Origin: Aquipuribacter sp. SD81
GTDB lineage: Bacteria; Actinomycetota; Actinomycetes; Actinomycetales; JBBAYJ01
Reading direction: 5' to 3'
Length of the DNA stretch: 64,000 nt
Assembly (NCBI RefSeq): GCF_037153975.1
Contig: NZ_JBBAYJ010000008.1
Span: 1 to 64,000, forward strand
In this document: one piece after another, positions 8,896 to 17,159 of the stretch
Layout of the letters: every line of letters begins with the position of its first letter
Numbering within the stretch: the stretch's first letter is position 1
Program-made: the position numbers and the translations under genes
Notes under the pieces: generated by a model
Told to the model about the DNA's origin: nothing
What the model saw: only the letters and a program-made list of their open reading frames with translations
Database searches by the model: none

Positions 8896-9921
8896 ATGAG
8901 CGTCCCGCCCGTGCGCGAGGCGAGAGGCAGGACCGCACACGTCGTGCGGGACCTTGGCGCAGGCGACCCCGGGGTGGTGCCGTCAGGGGACGGCCCCCAC
9001 GCCCCGGCCGGCCCGCGGCCCACCGGACGCCGCGGCGGGCGATCCGGCAGCCGCTGGACCGCGCTGCTGTTCATGGCGCCGCTGCTGGCCTACCTCGTCG
9101 CCTTCTACGCCTACCCGCTGTACCGCAACGTCGACCTGAGCCTGCACGACTACACGATCCGCGCCTTCGTGACCGGCGACGCGGAGTTCGTCGGCCTGCA
9201 GAACCACGTCGACGTCGTGACCTCCCGGCTGTTCGACCAGGCGGTGTTCAACACGGTGGTGTTCACCGGCGTCTCGCTGGTCTTCCAGTACGCGCTCGGG
9301 CTGGCCCTCGCCGTCTTCTTCCGACGCCACTTCCCGCTGTCGATGTGGCTGCGGGCGCTGTTCCTCGTGCCGTGGCTCCTGCCGCTCATCGTCTCCGCCT
9401 CCGCGTGGGCGTGGATGCTCAACAGCGAGAACGGCGTCGTCAACGCCTTCCTCGCCCTCTTCGGCGTCGACCAGGTCAACTGGCTCACCTCTCCGGGCTG
9501 GGCGCTCGCCTCGGTGACCATCGCCAACATCTGGCTCGGCATCCCCTTCAACCTCGTCATCCTCTACGCCGGCCTGCAGAACATCCCCGGCGAGCTGTAC
9601 GAGGCCGCCGCGCTCGACGGGGCCGGCGGCTGGAAGCAGTTCACCCGCATCACCTTCCCGCTGCTCGTGCCCGTGTCGACCGTCACCCTGCTGCTCGGTC
9701 TCATCTACACGCTCAAGGTCGTCGACATCATCTGGGTGATGACGAGCGGCGGTCCCGCCGGAGCGTCCACGACGCTCGCCGTCTGGTCCTACCGGGAGGC
9801 GTTCGGCACCGGCCGGCCGGACTTCTCGCCCGCGGCCGCCGTCGGCAACCTCCTCATCCTCGTCGCGCTCGCGGGTGGCTTCCTCTACCTGTGGCTGCAG
9901 CGTCGGCAGGCCCGCTCGTGA
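8896..9921 (+). CDS. Sugar ABC transporter permease (MalF-type)
   Basis: A 341-residue inner-membrane permease of carbohydrate-uptake transporters. A long charged cytoplasmic N-terminus (about 55 residues) precedes six predicted transmembrane helices, beginning with WTALLFMAPLLAYLVAFYAY. The EAA loop that contacts the ATPase is seen as ELYEAAALDGAGGWKQFTRITFP. The ATG at 8896 is preferred because GAGGAGGAG lies just upstream; an in-frame start at 8848 would lie within the hairpin. It overlaps the second permease by 4 bp (GTGA), so the two halves are translationally coupled. Confidence 0.92.
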   Translation: MSVPPVREARGRTAHVVRDLGAGDPGVVPSGDGPHAPAGPRPTGRRGGRSGSRWTALLFMAPLLAYLVAFYAYPLYRNVDLSLHDYTIRAFVTGDAEFVGLQNHVDVVTSRLFDQAVFNTVVFTGVSLVFQYALGLALAVFFRRHFPLSMWLRALFLVPWLLPLIVSASAWAWMLNSENGVVNAFLALFGVDQVNWLTSPGWALASVTIANIWLGIPFNLVILYAGLQNIPGELYEAAALDGAGGWKQFTRITFPLLVPVSTVTLLLGLIYTLKVVDIIWVMTSGGPAGASTTLAVWSYREAFGTGRPDFSPAAAVGNLLILVALAGGFLYLWLQRRQARS

Positions 9922-10784
9922 GCGCCACCACCACCACGACCACCTCCCGCGCGGCCACCCGGCGGCGGCCACGCCCGAGGAGCTGGGGGCTCACGGCGAT
10001 CGGGGTCCTGCTCACCGCGGTCATGCTCTTCCCGGTCTACTGGATCCTCAACGTGTCGCTGACCCGCACGTCGGACCTGCGCCGCGACCCGCCCCAGCTC
10101 TTCCCGGTCGACCCCACCTTCGAGGGCTACCGGGCAGTCCTCGACCAACAGCTCCCGGCCCTCGCGACCAGCCTCTTCATCGGCCTCGCGACGGTCGTGC
10201 TGACCGTGGTCGTGGCCGCGCCCGCCGGCTACGCGTTGGCCAAGCTCCGCCCGCCCGGCGCCGGTGCGGTGTCGTTCCTGCTGCTCGTCGCACAGATGAT
10301 CCCCGCCGTGGTCATGGCCATGGGCTTCTACGCGATCTACGTCCGCCTCGGCCTGCTCAACGAGGTCTGGGGACTCGTCATCGCCGACTCGACCATCGCC
10401 GTGCCGTTCGCGGTGCTGCTCTTCACCGCCTTCATCAGCGGCCTGCCGGACGAGCTCATCAACGCCGCGAAGGTCGACGGCGCCAGCACGTGGCGCACCT
10501 TTCGCTCCATCGTGCTGCCGCTGAGCCGCAACACCGTCATCACCGTGTCGCTGTTCGCCTTCCTCTGGGCGTGGTCGGACTTCGTGTTCGCCTCGACCCT
10601 CAACCGCAACGGCGACGCGATCCCGATCACGCTGAGCATCTACGCCTACATCGGCAACAACACCACGCAGTGGAACGCCATCATGGCCACGGCCGTCGTC
10701 GCGTCGGTGCCTGCTGCGGTGCTGCTCGTCATCGCCCAGCGCTACGTGGCCGCCGGCGTCACCGCCGGCGCCGTCAAGGACTAG
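9918..10784 (+). CDS. Sugar ABC transporter permease (MalG-type)
   Basis: A 288-residue permease, the second membrane half of the importer. It starts at a GTG overlapping the stop of the first permease. Six predicted helices follow a basic, Thr-rich N-terminus; the EAA motif reads ELINAAKVDGASTWRTFRSI. Typical MalG ending with ALAQ-like helix (VLLVIAQRYVAAGVTAGAVKD). It is followed after 13 bp by the GH127 gene with its own AAGGCAGGA box, so importer and intracellular hydrolases form one operon. Confidence 0.92.
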   Translation: MSATTTTTTSRAATRRRPRPRSWGLTAIGVLLTAVMLFPVYWILNVSLTRTSDLRRDPPQLFPVDPTFEGYRAVLDQQLPALATSLFIGLATVVLTVVVAAPAGYALAKLRPPGAGAVSFLLLVAQMIPAVVMAMGFYAIYVRLGLLNEVWGLVIADSTIAVPFAVLLFTAFISGLPDELINAAKVDGASTWRTFRSIVLPLSRNTVITVSLFAFLWAWSDFVFASTLNRNGDAIPITLSIYAYIGNNTTQWNAIMATAVVASVPAAVLLVIAQRYVAAGVTAGAVKD

Positions 10785-10797
10785 AAGGCAGGACCAC

Positions 10798-12777
10798 GTG
10801 ACCCACACCGCACCGCCGCGTGCAACCGCGGCGGCACGAGCCGCTGCCCCCCTCGACGCATCCGGCGCCCGTCCGGTTGTACCCAGCGGCGCGTCCCGTC
10901 GCGGGGTCGACCTCGACGAGGTCGTGCTCACCGACGGCTTCTGGGCGGAGCGGCAGCGGGTGAACGGCTACGCCACGCTCGCCCACTGCTTCGCGTGGCT
11001 GGAGCGGCTCGGCTGGCTGGACAACTTCGACCGGGTGCTCACCGGGACGACCGGTGGGTACCGGCCGGGCTGGCAGTTCTCCGACTCCGAGGTCTACAAG
11101 CTGATGGAGGCGCTCGCGTGGGAGCACGCGAGGACCGGCGACCCCGACGCCGAGGCGATGCTGCTCCGGCTCACCGTCCGGGTCGCCGCAGCCCAGGACG
11201 ACGACGGCTACCTCAACACGTGCTTCGGCCACGACGGCCAGGACCCCCGCTGGAGCGACCTCGAGAAGGGCCACGAGCTGTACTGCGCGGGGCACCTGTT
11301 CCAGGCCGCGGTGGCGCGGGCCCGCACGGCCCCGGAGGACGAGCTGGTCCGTGTGGCCCGCCGTCTCGCCGACCACGTGTGCCGCGAGTTCGGCTCCTCC
11401 GGTCGCGACGGCATCTGCGGCCACCCAGAGGTCGAGCTCGGTCTCGCCGAGCTCGGGCGTGCGCTGAAGGAGCGCCGGTACGTCGAGCAGGCCCTGCTCT
11501 TCGTCGAGCGGCGCGGGCACGGCAGGCTGGGGGCCATCCCGCTGCTGGGACCGCAGTACTTCCAGGACGACCTCCCGGTCCGGGAGGCGGACGTGTGGCG
11601 CGGGCACGCCGTCCGTGCCCTGTACCTCGGCGCCGCCGCGGTCGACGTCGCCGTCGACCTCGGCGACGACGACCTGCTGGACGCGGTGCGACGGCAGTGG
11701 GACCGCACCGTCGAGCGGCGCACCTACATCACCGGCGGGATGGGCTCCCGGCACCAGGACGAGGGCTTCGGCGAGGACTGGGAGCTCCCACCGGACCGGG
11801 CCTACTGCGAGACCTGCGCCGGCGTCGCCTCGGTCATGGTGTCGTGGCGGCTGTGGCTGGCCACGGGTGACGTGCGCTACGTCGACCTCATGGAGCGGAC
11901 GCTTTTCAACGTGGTCGCGACGTCGCCGCGCTCCGACGGCCGGGCGTTCTTCTACGCCAACCCGCTGCAGCAGCGCGTCGCGGGCTCCGACGTCGACCAG
12001 GACACCGAGAACCCTCGTGCCGAGGGCGGCACACGCGCGCCGTGGTTCGACGTGTCGTGCTGCCCGACCAACGTGGCTCGCACCCTCGCGTCGTGGCAGG
12101 CGTACGCGGTGGGGGTCGAGCAGACGCCCGGCGGCGGCGACGTCGTCACGCTGCTGCAGTACGCCGGAGCCGAGGTGCGTGTGGGCCTGACAGGGGGCGG
12201 CCACCTGGCGCTCCGCGTCCGCACCCGTTACCCCGTCGAGGGCGAGGTGGACGTCGAGGTCGTCGAGGCGCCGGACCGGCCCGTCACCGTGCGGCTGCGG
12301 GTCCCGCACTGGGCAGAGGGGGCGCGGCTCGTCACCCCGCAGGGCGAGGGCGAGGCCCCGCCGGGCTGGGCGGACGTCACGCGGCGGTTCGCGGTCGGGG
12401 AGCGCATTCGCCTGCTGCTCCCGGTGGCGCCGCGGTTCACGTGGCCGGATCCGCGCGTCGACGCCGTGCGCGGCTGCGTCGCGGTCGAGGCGGGTCCGCT
12501 GGTGCTGTGCGTGGAGTCGACCGACCTGCCCGCCGGTGTCGACGTCGAGGAGGTCCGAGTCGATCCCGCGGGCCGGGTCCGCCCGGTGGGGGCCGGGCGT
12601 GCGCGCGCCGCCGGGGCCGTGGTCCCCGCGCCGGAGCCGGCCGAGGGCGGTCGCCCGCCGTTCGGCCCGCGCCCGCCCGCGGACAGCGGTCGACCGTTCG
12701 AGCTCCCCCTCGTGCCCTACCACTCGTGGGCGGAGCGGGCTCCAACCACGATGCGGGTGTGGCTGCCGACGACGTGA
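10798..12777 (+). CDS. GH127 beta-L-arabinofuranosidase (HypBA1-like)
   Basis: A 659-residue cytoplasmic glycosidase of the former DUF1680 family. GH127 enzymes such as Bifidobacterium HypBA1 remove beta-L-arabinofuranose from plant hydroxyproline-linked arabino-oligosaccharides, using a zinc-bound cysteine as nucleophile. The signature is intact: acid/base Glu in DEGFGEDW (E322), the YCETC motif (E338, C340) and the VSCCPTN motif (C421, C422) that supply the Zn ligands and the nucleophile. No signal peptide, consistent with action on imported sugars. GTG start with AAGGCAGGA upstream. It overlaps the GH31 gene by 4 bp (GTGA). The N-terminal ~35 residues are Ala/Arg-rich and probably disordered. 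Exact substrate is not determinable from sequence. Confidence 0.9.
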   Translation: MTHTAPPRATAAARAAAPLDASGARPVVPSGASRRGVDLDEVVLTDGFWAERQRVNGYATLAHCFAWLERLGWLDNFDRVLTGTTGGYRPGWQFSDSEVYKLMEALAWEHARTGDPDAEAMLLRLTVRVAAAQDDDGYLNTCFGHDGQDPRWSDLEKGHELYCAGHLFQAAVARARTAPEDELVRVARRLADHVCREFGSSGRDGICGHPEVELGLAELGRALKERRYVEQALLFVERRGHGRLGAIPLLGPQYFQDDLPVREADVWRGHAVRALYLGAAAVDVAVDLGDDDLLDAVRRQWDRTVERRTYITGGMGSRHQDEGFGEDWELPPDRAYCETCAGVASVMVSWRLWLATGDVRYVDLMERTLFNVVATSPRSDGRAFFYANPLQQRVAGSDVDQDTENPRAEGGTRAPWFDVSCCPTNVARTLASWQAYAVGVEQTPGGGDVVTLLQYAGAEVRVGLTGGGHLALRVRTRYPVEGEVDVEVVEAPDRPVTVRLRVPHWAEGARLVTPQGEGEAPPGWADVTRRFAVGERIRLLLPVAPRFTWPDPRVDAVRGCVAVEAGPLVLCVESTDLPAGVDVEEVRVDPAGRVRPVGAGRARAAGAVVPAPEPAEGGRPPFGPRPPADSGRPFELPLVPYHSWAERAPTTMRVWLPTT

Positions 12778-14870
12778 CGACCGACCCGACGGTGGACGTG
12801 GCCGCCTTCGAGACCGACGGTGGGCGCCTCGTGTGGAGAGGAGACGGCGAGACCCTCGTCGTCGAGCCGTGGGGCACCGACGCCGTACGGGTGCGCGCCG
12901 TCATGACGGGCGACGTCCTCGACACGGACTGGGCTTTGCTGCCCCCGGCCGACGTCACGGCGACGACCGAGGTGGAGGCACCCCAGCCGCTGCCGCAGGG
13001 GTCGACGACGACCGCGCGGCTGCGGGTCGGGCGGCTGACGGTCGTCGCCGAGGCGACGTCGACGCTGTACGAGTCCGTCGGGCACACCGTCCACCGGTGC
13101 CGGCTGCGCTTCCTCGACGCCCGCGGCGACGTGCTCCTCGAGGAGGTCCCGACCGGCGGGTCGCTGCAGATGCGGGCCCGAGACTGGCGCGCCCACCCCG
13201 GTGGTGACCACGCCCTGACTGCGGCCTTCCACGCCCGGCCCGACGAGAAGCTCTACGGCATGGGGCAGTACCAGCAGCACGTCCTCGACCTCAAGGGCTG
13301 CACGCTGGAGCTCGCCCACCGCAACTCCCAGGCGAGCGTCCCCTTCGTCCTGTCGAGCGCCGGGTACGGCCTGCTGTGGCACAACCCCGCGGTCGGGCGG
13401 GCGACGTTCGCGCGAAACCGCACCGAGTGGGAGGCCGGGCACACCCGCCAGCTCGACTACTGGCTCACCGTCGGCGACACCCCGGCCGAGATCACGGCCG
13501 CGTACTCCGACGCTACCGGCCACGCCCCGCCCATGCCCGAGCGCGGACTCGGCTTCTGGCAGTGCAAGCTGCGCTACACCGACCAGGAGCAGCTGCTGGA
13601 GGTGGTCCGGGAGCACCGGCGTCGCGGGCTGCCGCTCGACGTCGTCGTCGCCGACTTCTTCCACTGGCCCCGGATGGGCGACTTCCGCTTCGAGGAGGAG
13701 TTCTGGCCGGACCCGACCGCCATGGTCGCCGAGCTCCGTGAGCACGGTGTCGAGCTCATGGTCTCGGTGTGGCCGCAGGTCGCCCTCGACAGCGAGAACT
13801 CCGACCGCTTCGCCAAGGAGAACCTCCTCGTCCGCACCGACCGCGGCATGGCGCCGCACATGGCCTTCGAGGGTCCGAGCCGGTTCCTCGACATGACGAA
13901 CCCCCGCGCGCGGGCGGAGCTGTGGCGGCTGTGCCGCGAGAACTACCTCGCCCACGGCATCCGCACCTTCTGGCTCGACGAGGCGGAGCCGGAGTACGGC
14001 GTCTACGACTTCGACAACTACCGCTACCACCTCGGGCCCGTGGCGCAGGTGGGCAACGTGTACCCGCAGCTGTACGCGGCCGCCTTTGACGAGGGTCTGC
14101 GCGCGGCGGGCGAGACCGACGTCGTTAACCTCGTCCGCTGCGCGTGGGCCGGCAGCCAGCGCCACGGCGCGCTCGTGTGGTCCGGCGACATCTCCTCGAC
14201 GTGGACCGACCTGCGACGTCAGCTGACGGCGGGCATCCACATGGGCGTCGCGGGCATCCCGTGGTTCACCACGGACATCGGCGGCTTCCACGCCGGCGAC
14301 AGCACCGACCCCGCGTTCCACGAGCTGCTCGTGCGGTGGTTCCAGTTCGGCGCGTTCTGCCCGGTCATGCGCCTGCACGGCGACCGGCTTCCGCACGCCG
14401 ACGTGCGCGCCGCCGACGGCTCACGGCGGCTGCGCACGGGCGCCCCGAACGAGCTGTGGAGCTACGGCGAGGAGGTCTACGACCTCCTCGCGCCGTACGT
14501 GCACCTGCGCGAGGCCATGCGGCCGTACCTTCGAGAGGTCATGTCGCTCGCCCACACCGAGGGCCAACCCGTCATGCGGGGGCTCTTCCACGACTTCCCA
14601 GACGACTCCGTCTGCTGGGACGTCGACGACCAGTTCCTGCTCGGGTCGGACATCCTCGTGGCACCCGTGCTGGAACGTGGAGTCACGTCCCGGCTCGTGT
14701 ACCTGCCCGAGGGGGCAGAGTGGTTGGACCCGCGAACCGGCCGGTCGTGGTCCGGCGGCCAGGAGGTCGAGCTCGCGGCGCCTCTGGCCAGCGTGCCGGT
14801 GCTCGCCCGGACGACGGCGCACCCGGAGCTTCTTGAGGCCCTGCGGAGGCGGCTGCCCTCACATGAGTGA
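12774..14870 (+). CDS. GH31 alpha-glycosidase (alpha-xylosidase-like)
   Basis: A 698-residue cytoplasmic GH31 enzyme. A beta-sandwich N-terminal domain (about 1-250) precedes the TIM barrel. The catalytic nucleophile is D402 in FWLDEAEPEYG and the acid/base is D472 in VWSGDISSTW; GIPWFTTDIGGF is a further family signature. The WLDEAEPE form is seen in bacterial alpha-xylosidases and relatives rather than in alpha-glucosidases (WxDMNE), so xylose- or galactose-type side chains are more likely than starch. The GTG start overlaps the GH127 stop, so the two are co-translated and probably act in sequence on the same imported oligosaccharide. No signal peptide. Last gene of the operon. Confidence 0.88.
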   Translation: MTTDPTVDVAAFETDGGRLVWRGDGETLVVEPWGTDAVRVRAVMTGDVLDTDWALLPPADVTATTEVEAPQPLPQGSTTTARLRVGRLTVVAEATSTLYESVGHTVHRCRLRFLDARGDVLLEEVPTGGSLQMRARDWRAHPGGDHALTAAFHARPDEKLYGMGQYQQHVLDLKGCTLELAHRNSQASVPFVLSSAGYGLLWHNPAVGRATFARNRTEWEAGHTRQLDYWLTVGDTPAEITAAYSDATGHAPPMPERGLGFWQCKLRYTDQEQLLEVVREHRRRGLPLDVVVADFFHWPRMGDFRFEEEFWPDPTAMVAELREHGVELMVSVWPQVALDSENSDRFAKENLLVRTDRGMAPHMAFEGPSRFLDMTNPRARAELWRLCRENYLAHGIRTFWLDEAEPEYGVYDFDNYRYHLGPVAQVGNVYPQLYAAAFDEGLRAAGETDVVNLVRCAWAGSQRHGALVWSGDISSTWTDLRRQLTAGIHMGVAGIPWFTTDIGGFHAGDSTDPAFHELLVRWFQFGAFCPVMRLHGDRLPHADVRAADGSRRLRTGAPNELWSYGEEVYDLLAPYVHLREAMRPYLREVMSLAHTEGQPVMRGLFHDFPDDSVCWDVDDQFLLGSDILVAPVLERGVTSRLVYLPEGAEWLDPRTGRSWSGGQEVELAAPLASVPVLARTTAHPELLEALRRRLPSHE

Positions 14871-15172
14871 GGAGGGGTCCTCCCGGCGCCCGCGTCAGGC
14901 TCCCCGCAGACGCAACCGGCAACGATGCCCAGGCGTCTCACAACGGCGCGGTGTACAGGGCCCTCCGTCTGCCCTGAGTAGCGGGGGCGACTACTGCGCG
15001 GATAGGTGTCACCTGTTCTGTGCAGTGATGTCGGCCGACCCTGTCGTGCGGCGTCGTGCCAGCTGGCGACGGGACTTCAGTTTGCGGAGCCCACTCGAAC
15101 GCGGCGGTCGGGCCTTCGCGCCAGTGAGCGTCCGACCGTTGCCGACTGACGCCCGTTGTCATGCGAAGGTCC

Positions 15173-15307
15173 GTGCCCGTCCTGTGCCCCCCGGCCCGCT
15201 AATCGCGGGTGAACCCCCAGGTCAGAAGCGGTACAGCAGACGCTCTTGCAAACCGTTGAGCGGGTACTCACCCCCGTTCCGTGGGTTCGAATCCCACGCC
15301 CTCCGCA
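15173..15307 (+). repeat. Left copy of the ~110-130-bp att-like direct repeat
   Basis: Shares with 23037-23150, in the same order and spacing: GTGCCCGTCC-Y-GTGCCCC, then CAGGTCAG about 45 bp on, then CGGTACAGCAGACGC 3-4 bp further, then a looser AAACCGT-GA-rich block. This copy ends in an intact tRNA T-arm and acceptor strand, as in integrase attachment sites at tRNA 3' ends. The two copies are 7864 bp apart. Confidence 0.65.
15244..15307 (+). pseudogene. 3' fragment of a tRNA-Ser
   Basis: The 3' half of a class-II tRNA. A T-stem/loop at 15281-15297 (GTGGG-TTCGAAT-CCCAC) is followed by the acceptor strand GCCCTCC (15298-15304), discriminator G and CA. Upstream is a long variable-arm-like stretch and TTGCAAACCGTT, which resembles the anticodon region of tRNA-Ser(UGA) with a base inserted. 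No GGAGGGC 5' strand or D-arm precedes it, so this is not a complete gene. Best read as an attachment-site copy of a tRNA-Ser 3' end. Confidence 0.7.
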
Positions 15308-15533
15308 TTCCACAAGATGTCTCTGGCTTGCGACAAGCCAGGAGCTGCTTCGCAACAAGATGACACCGGACCCTGTGCGCCGCGAGGGCCGTCGTCGAAC
15401 TGCACGGTGTGGGTGGGCCCGGCCCGTCACGACCCTCCGACGCGATCTGGGAGCCGGCCGAGAAGTGGGACACATTCGTCGGCCGACCGGAGACGGGCAC
15501 CGGCGATCCTGACGGAAGCTGGCCGAGCACCGC

Positions 15534-16373
15534 TCACGCCTCCGCCCAGAACTGCCGGAGCAGGGACGCCACCTCGCTCGGCTGCTCGAGCGGCACGAGG
15601 GTCCGTGCTCCCCTGACGACGACGGTCCGGGCGCTGGGCACCAGGGCCGCGGTGGCCTCGGCGTCCTCGGGGCTCCAGTCGCCCCGGTCGTCGCTGGCGA
15701 CGAACAGGCAGGGGATGGTGACGTCGCGGAGGCGGGGTGTGACGTCGACCCGGTTAAGGATGAACGAGCGGACGGCGAGGGCCGCGCTGCGCCTCGTCGG
15801 CCTGCGCAGGGAGTCGACGACGACCTGCCGCACGCCGGGGTCGGCGGCGGACGCGTCGGTGAGCATCGCGTGGACGATGGACTCCCGGACGGGGGCGACC
15901 GGGCCGAGCGCCCGCATGAGCGGCAGTGACGTGACGATCTGGCGTCGCAACGCAGCCGGTACGGGCTCGGCGGGGGAGCTGATGGCCGCGAGGCTGCGGA
16001 GGACGCCGGGGCGGGCGGCCAGCTCGAAGCCGACGTGACCGCCGAAGGCGTTGCCCACCCAGTCGACCCCTGCGGGCAGGCCGAGGTGTTCGAGGGCGTC
16101 GACGGCGGCGTCGGCCGCGCCGACGATGTCGCTCTCGTGGCGCAGCGGGTCGCTGAGGCCGAGCCCCGGGGGGTCGACGAGCAGGTAGGAGCGGTCGGCC
16201 GGCAGCAGCGGCAGCAACCGGTCCCACGTGTGGCTGTCGACGAACATCGACGGCCACAGGACGGTGGGCGGACCGTCGGGGGAGCCGGCGGTGCGGATGG
16301 ACAGGCTGCCCAGGCGGGTGGGGACCCGCAGCGTGCAGTCGGCGGTGGGGCGGGGCGCGGGGGTTCGGTACAC
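15534..16373 (-). CDS. Alpha/beta-hydrolase fold protein lacking nucleophile and catalytic histidine
   Basis: A 279-residue alpha/beta-hydrolase of normal family length. The nucleophile elbow reads GNAFGG where active relatives have G-x-S-x-G, so Ser is Ala. The C-terminal catalytic His position in the usual GHxxxLExP motif reads RTLVPLEQP, giving Thr. The acid loop (ASDDRGDWSPED) is present. This looks like a non-catalytic, perhaps ligand-binding, member. The GTG start at 16373 follows GAGGAGA; a GTG at 16406 lies inside the operator. It is divergent from a TetR gene 68 bp away with shared operators, the usual layout of a regulator and its target. Confidence 0.75.
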   Translation of the reverse strand: MYRTPAPRPTADCTLRVPTRLGSLSIRTAGSPDGPPTVLWPSMFVDSHTWDRLLPLLPADRSYLLVDPPGLGLSDPLRHESDIVGAADAAVDALEHLGLPAGVDWVGNAFGGHVGFELAARPGVLRSLAAISSPAEPVPAALRRQIVTSLPLMRALGPVAPVRESIVHAMLTDASAADPGVRQVVVDSLRRPTRRSAALAVRSFILNRVDVTPRLRDVTIPCLFVASDDRGDWSPEDAEATAALVPSARTVVVRGARTLVPLEQPSEVASLLRQFWAEA

Positions 16374-16395
16374 GGCCGGTCTCCTCGATGTCGGT

Positions 16396-16441
16396 GTGAG
16401 TGTCACTCACATTAATAAAACATGATGTTAGTGTCACTCAC
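16396..16441. promoter_or_regulatory. Probable TetR operators in the divergent hydrolase/tetR promoter
   Basis: GTGAGTGTCACTCAC (16396-16410) is a 15-bp palindrome with a central T. The half AGTGTCACTCAC recurs exactly at 16430-16441, ending against the tetR ATG. Between them lies the AT-rich ATTAATAAAACATGATGTTA, the only such stretch nearby and a probable -10 region. Placement implies simultaneous control of both genes. Confidence 0.75.
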
Positions 16442-17035
16442 ATGGATGTCAAGGCGTCTCGTCCGTACCGGATGACGGCGCGGGCGCGGGCCGCCGAGCG
16501 GACCGGTGAACGGGTGGTCGACGCGATGCTCGAGCGCTTCTCCAGCACCCCGTACGACCGGATCCGGCTGGAGGACGTCGCGGCCGACGCCGACGTCACG
16601 GTGCAGACGGTCGTCCGTCGCTTCGGCAGCAAGCACGGACTGCTCGCCGCGACGGTGGAGCGCGAGCTGTCGCGTCTGGCGGCCGACCGGGAGGACGCGC
16701 GAGGTGCGGACGCGCGCGCGACCGTGCGCTCCCTCGTGCAGTTCTACGAGCACCACGGCCTGCTCATCCTCAAGCTGTACGCGGAGGCCCACCAGGCTCC
16801 GGGGGTGCCCGAGCTCGCCGACCGCGCGCGGGCCTACCACGTCCGCTGGTGCGGGGACGTGTTCGCCGGCCCGATAGCGCGGGTGACGACGCCGACGGCG
16901 CGTGCGGTGCGCGCGGCCCAGGTGGTCGCCCTGTGCGACGCGAGCACGTGGCGCGTCCTGCGTGTGGACGGCGGCCTGTCCGCACGGCAGACCGAGCGGG
17001 CGGTGCTCGAGATGCTGCTGCCGCTGGTCGAGTGA
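16442..17035 (+). CDS. TetR-family transcriptional regulator
   Basis: A 197-residue TetR-family regulator. The N-terminal helix-turn-helix covers about residues 17-65 (RIRLEDVAADADVTVQTVVRRF, then GSKHGLL), and the rest is the all-helical ligand domain. The ATG at 16442 directly abuts the second operator half and has no ribosome binding site, so the transcript may be leaderless; in-frame starts upstream would lie in the operator. Divergent from the nucleophile-less hydrolase, which it most likely represses along with itself. Ligand unknown. Confidence 0.85.
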   Translation: MDVKASRPYRMTARARAAERTGERVVDAMLERFSSTPYDRIRLEDVAADADVTVQTVVRRFGSKHGLLAATVERELSRLAADREDARGADARATVRSLVQFYEHHGLLILKLYAEAHQAPGVPELADRARAYHVRWCGDVFAGPIARVTTPTARAVRAAQVVALCDASTWRVLRVDGGLSARQTERAVLEMLLPLVE

Positions 17036-17159
17036 GCCCCGGGACTCGACCATGCCCGCGGAAGGTTCTGACGGTCACGGACCAGCAGGTCCTCGTCGGA
17101 GCTGTCGGACCCCCGCCGTCGTCGGAGCGTCGGCGCGCGGGCACTACCGGTAGCGGGTG

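Larger units (their letters stand above)
14871..15533. other. 663-bp gene-free stretch at the left edge of an accessory segment
   Basis: Holds no convincing gene. It contains a small GGAGG/CCTCC hairpin right after the GH31 stop, the left direct repeat (15173-15307) with its tRNA 3' fragment, and a perfect 8-bp hairpin (CTGGCTTG 15323-15330, CAAGCCAG 15334-15341) just beyond the tRNA end. Confidence 0.7.

Noticed and set aside
15231-15307. Complete tRNA gene
   Set aside because: No 5' acceptor strand GGAGGGC or D-arm precedes the 3' half, and the anticodon loop has an extra base.
16392-16410. CRP-type cAMP receptor site
   Set aside because: TGTGA and TCACA are 7 bp apart instead of 6, and the sequence is better explained as a TetR operator with a repeated half.
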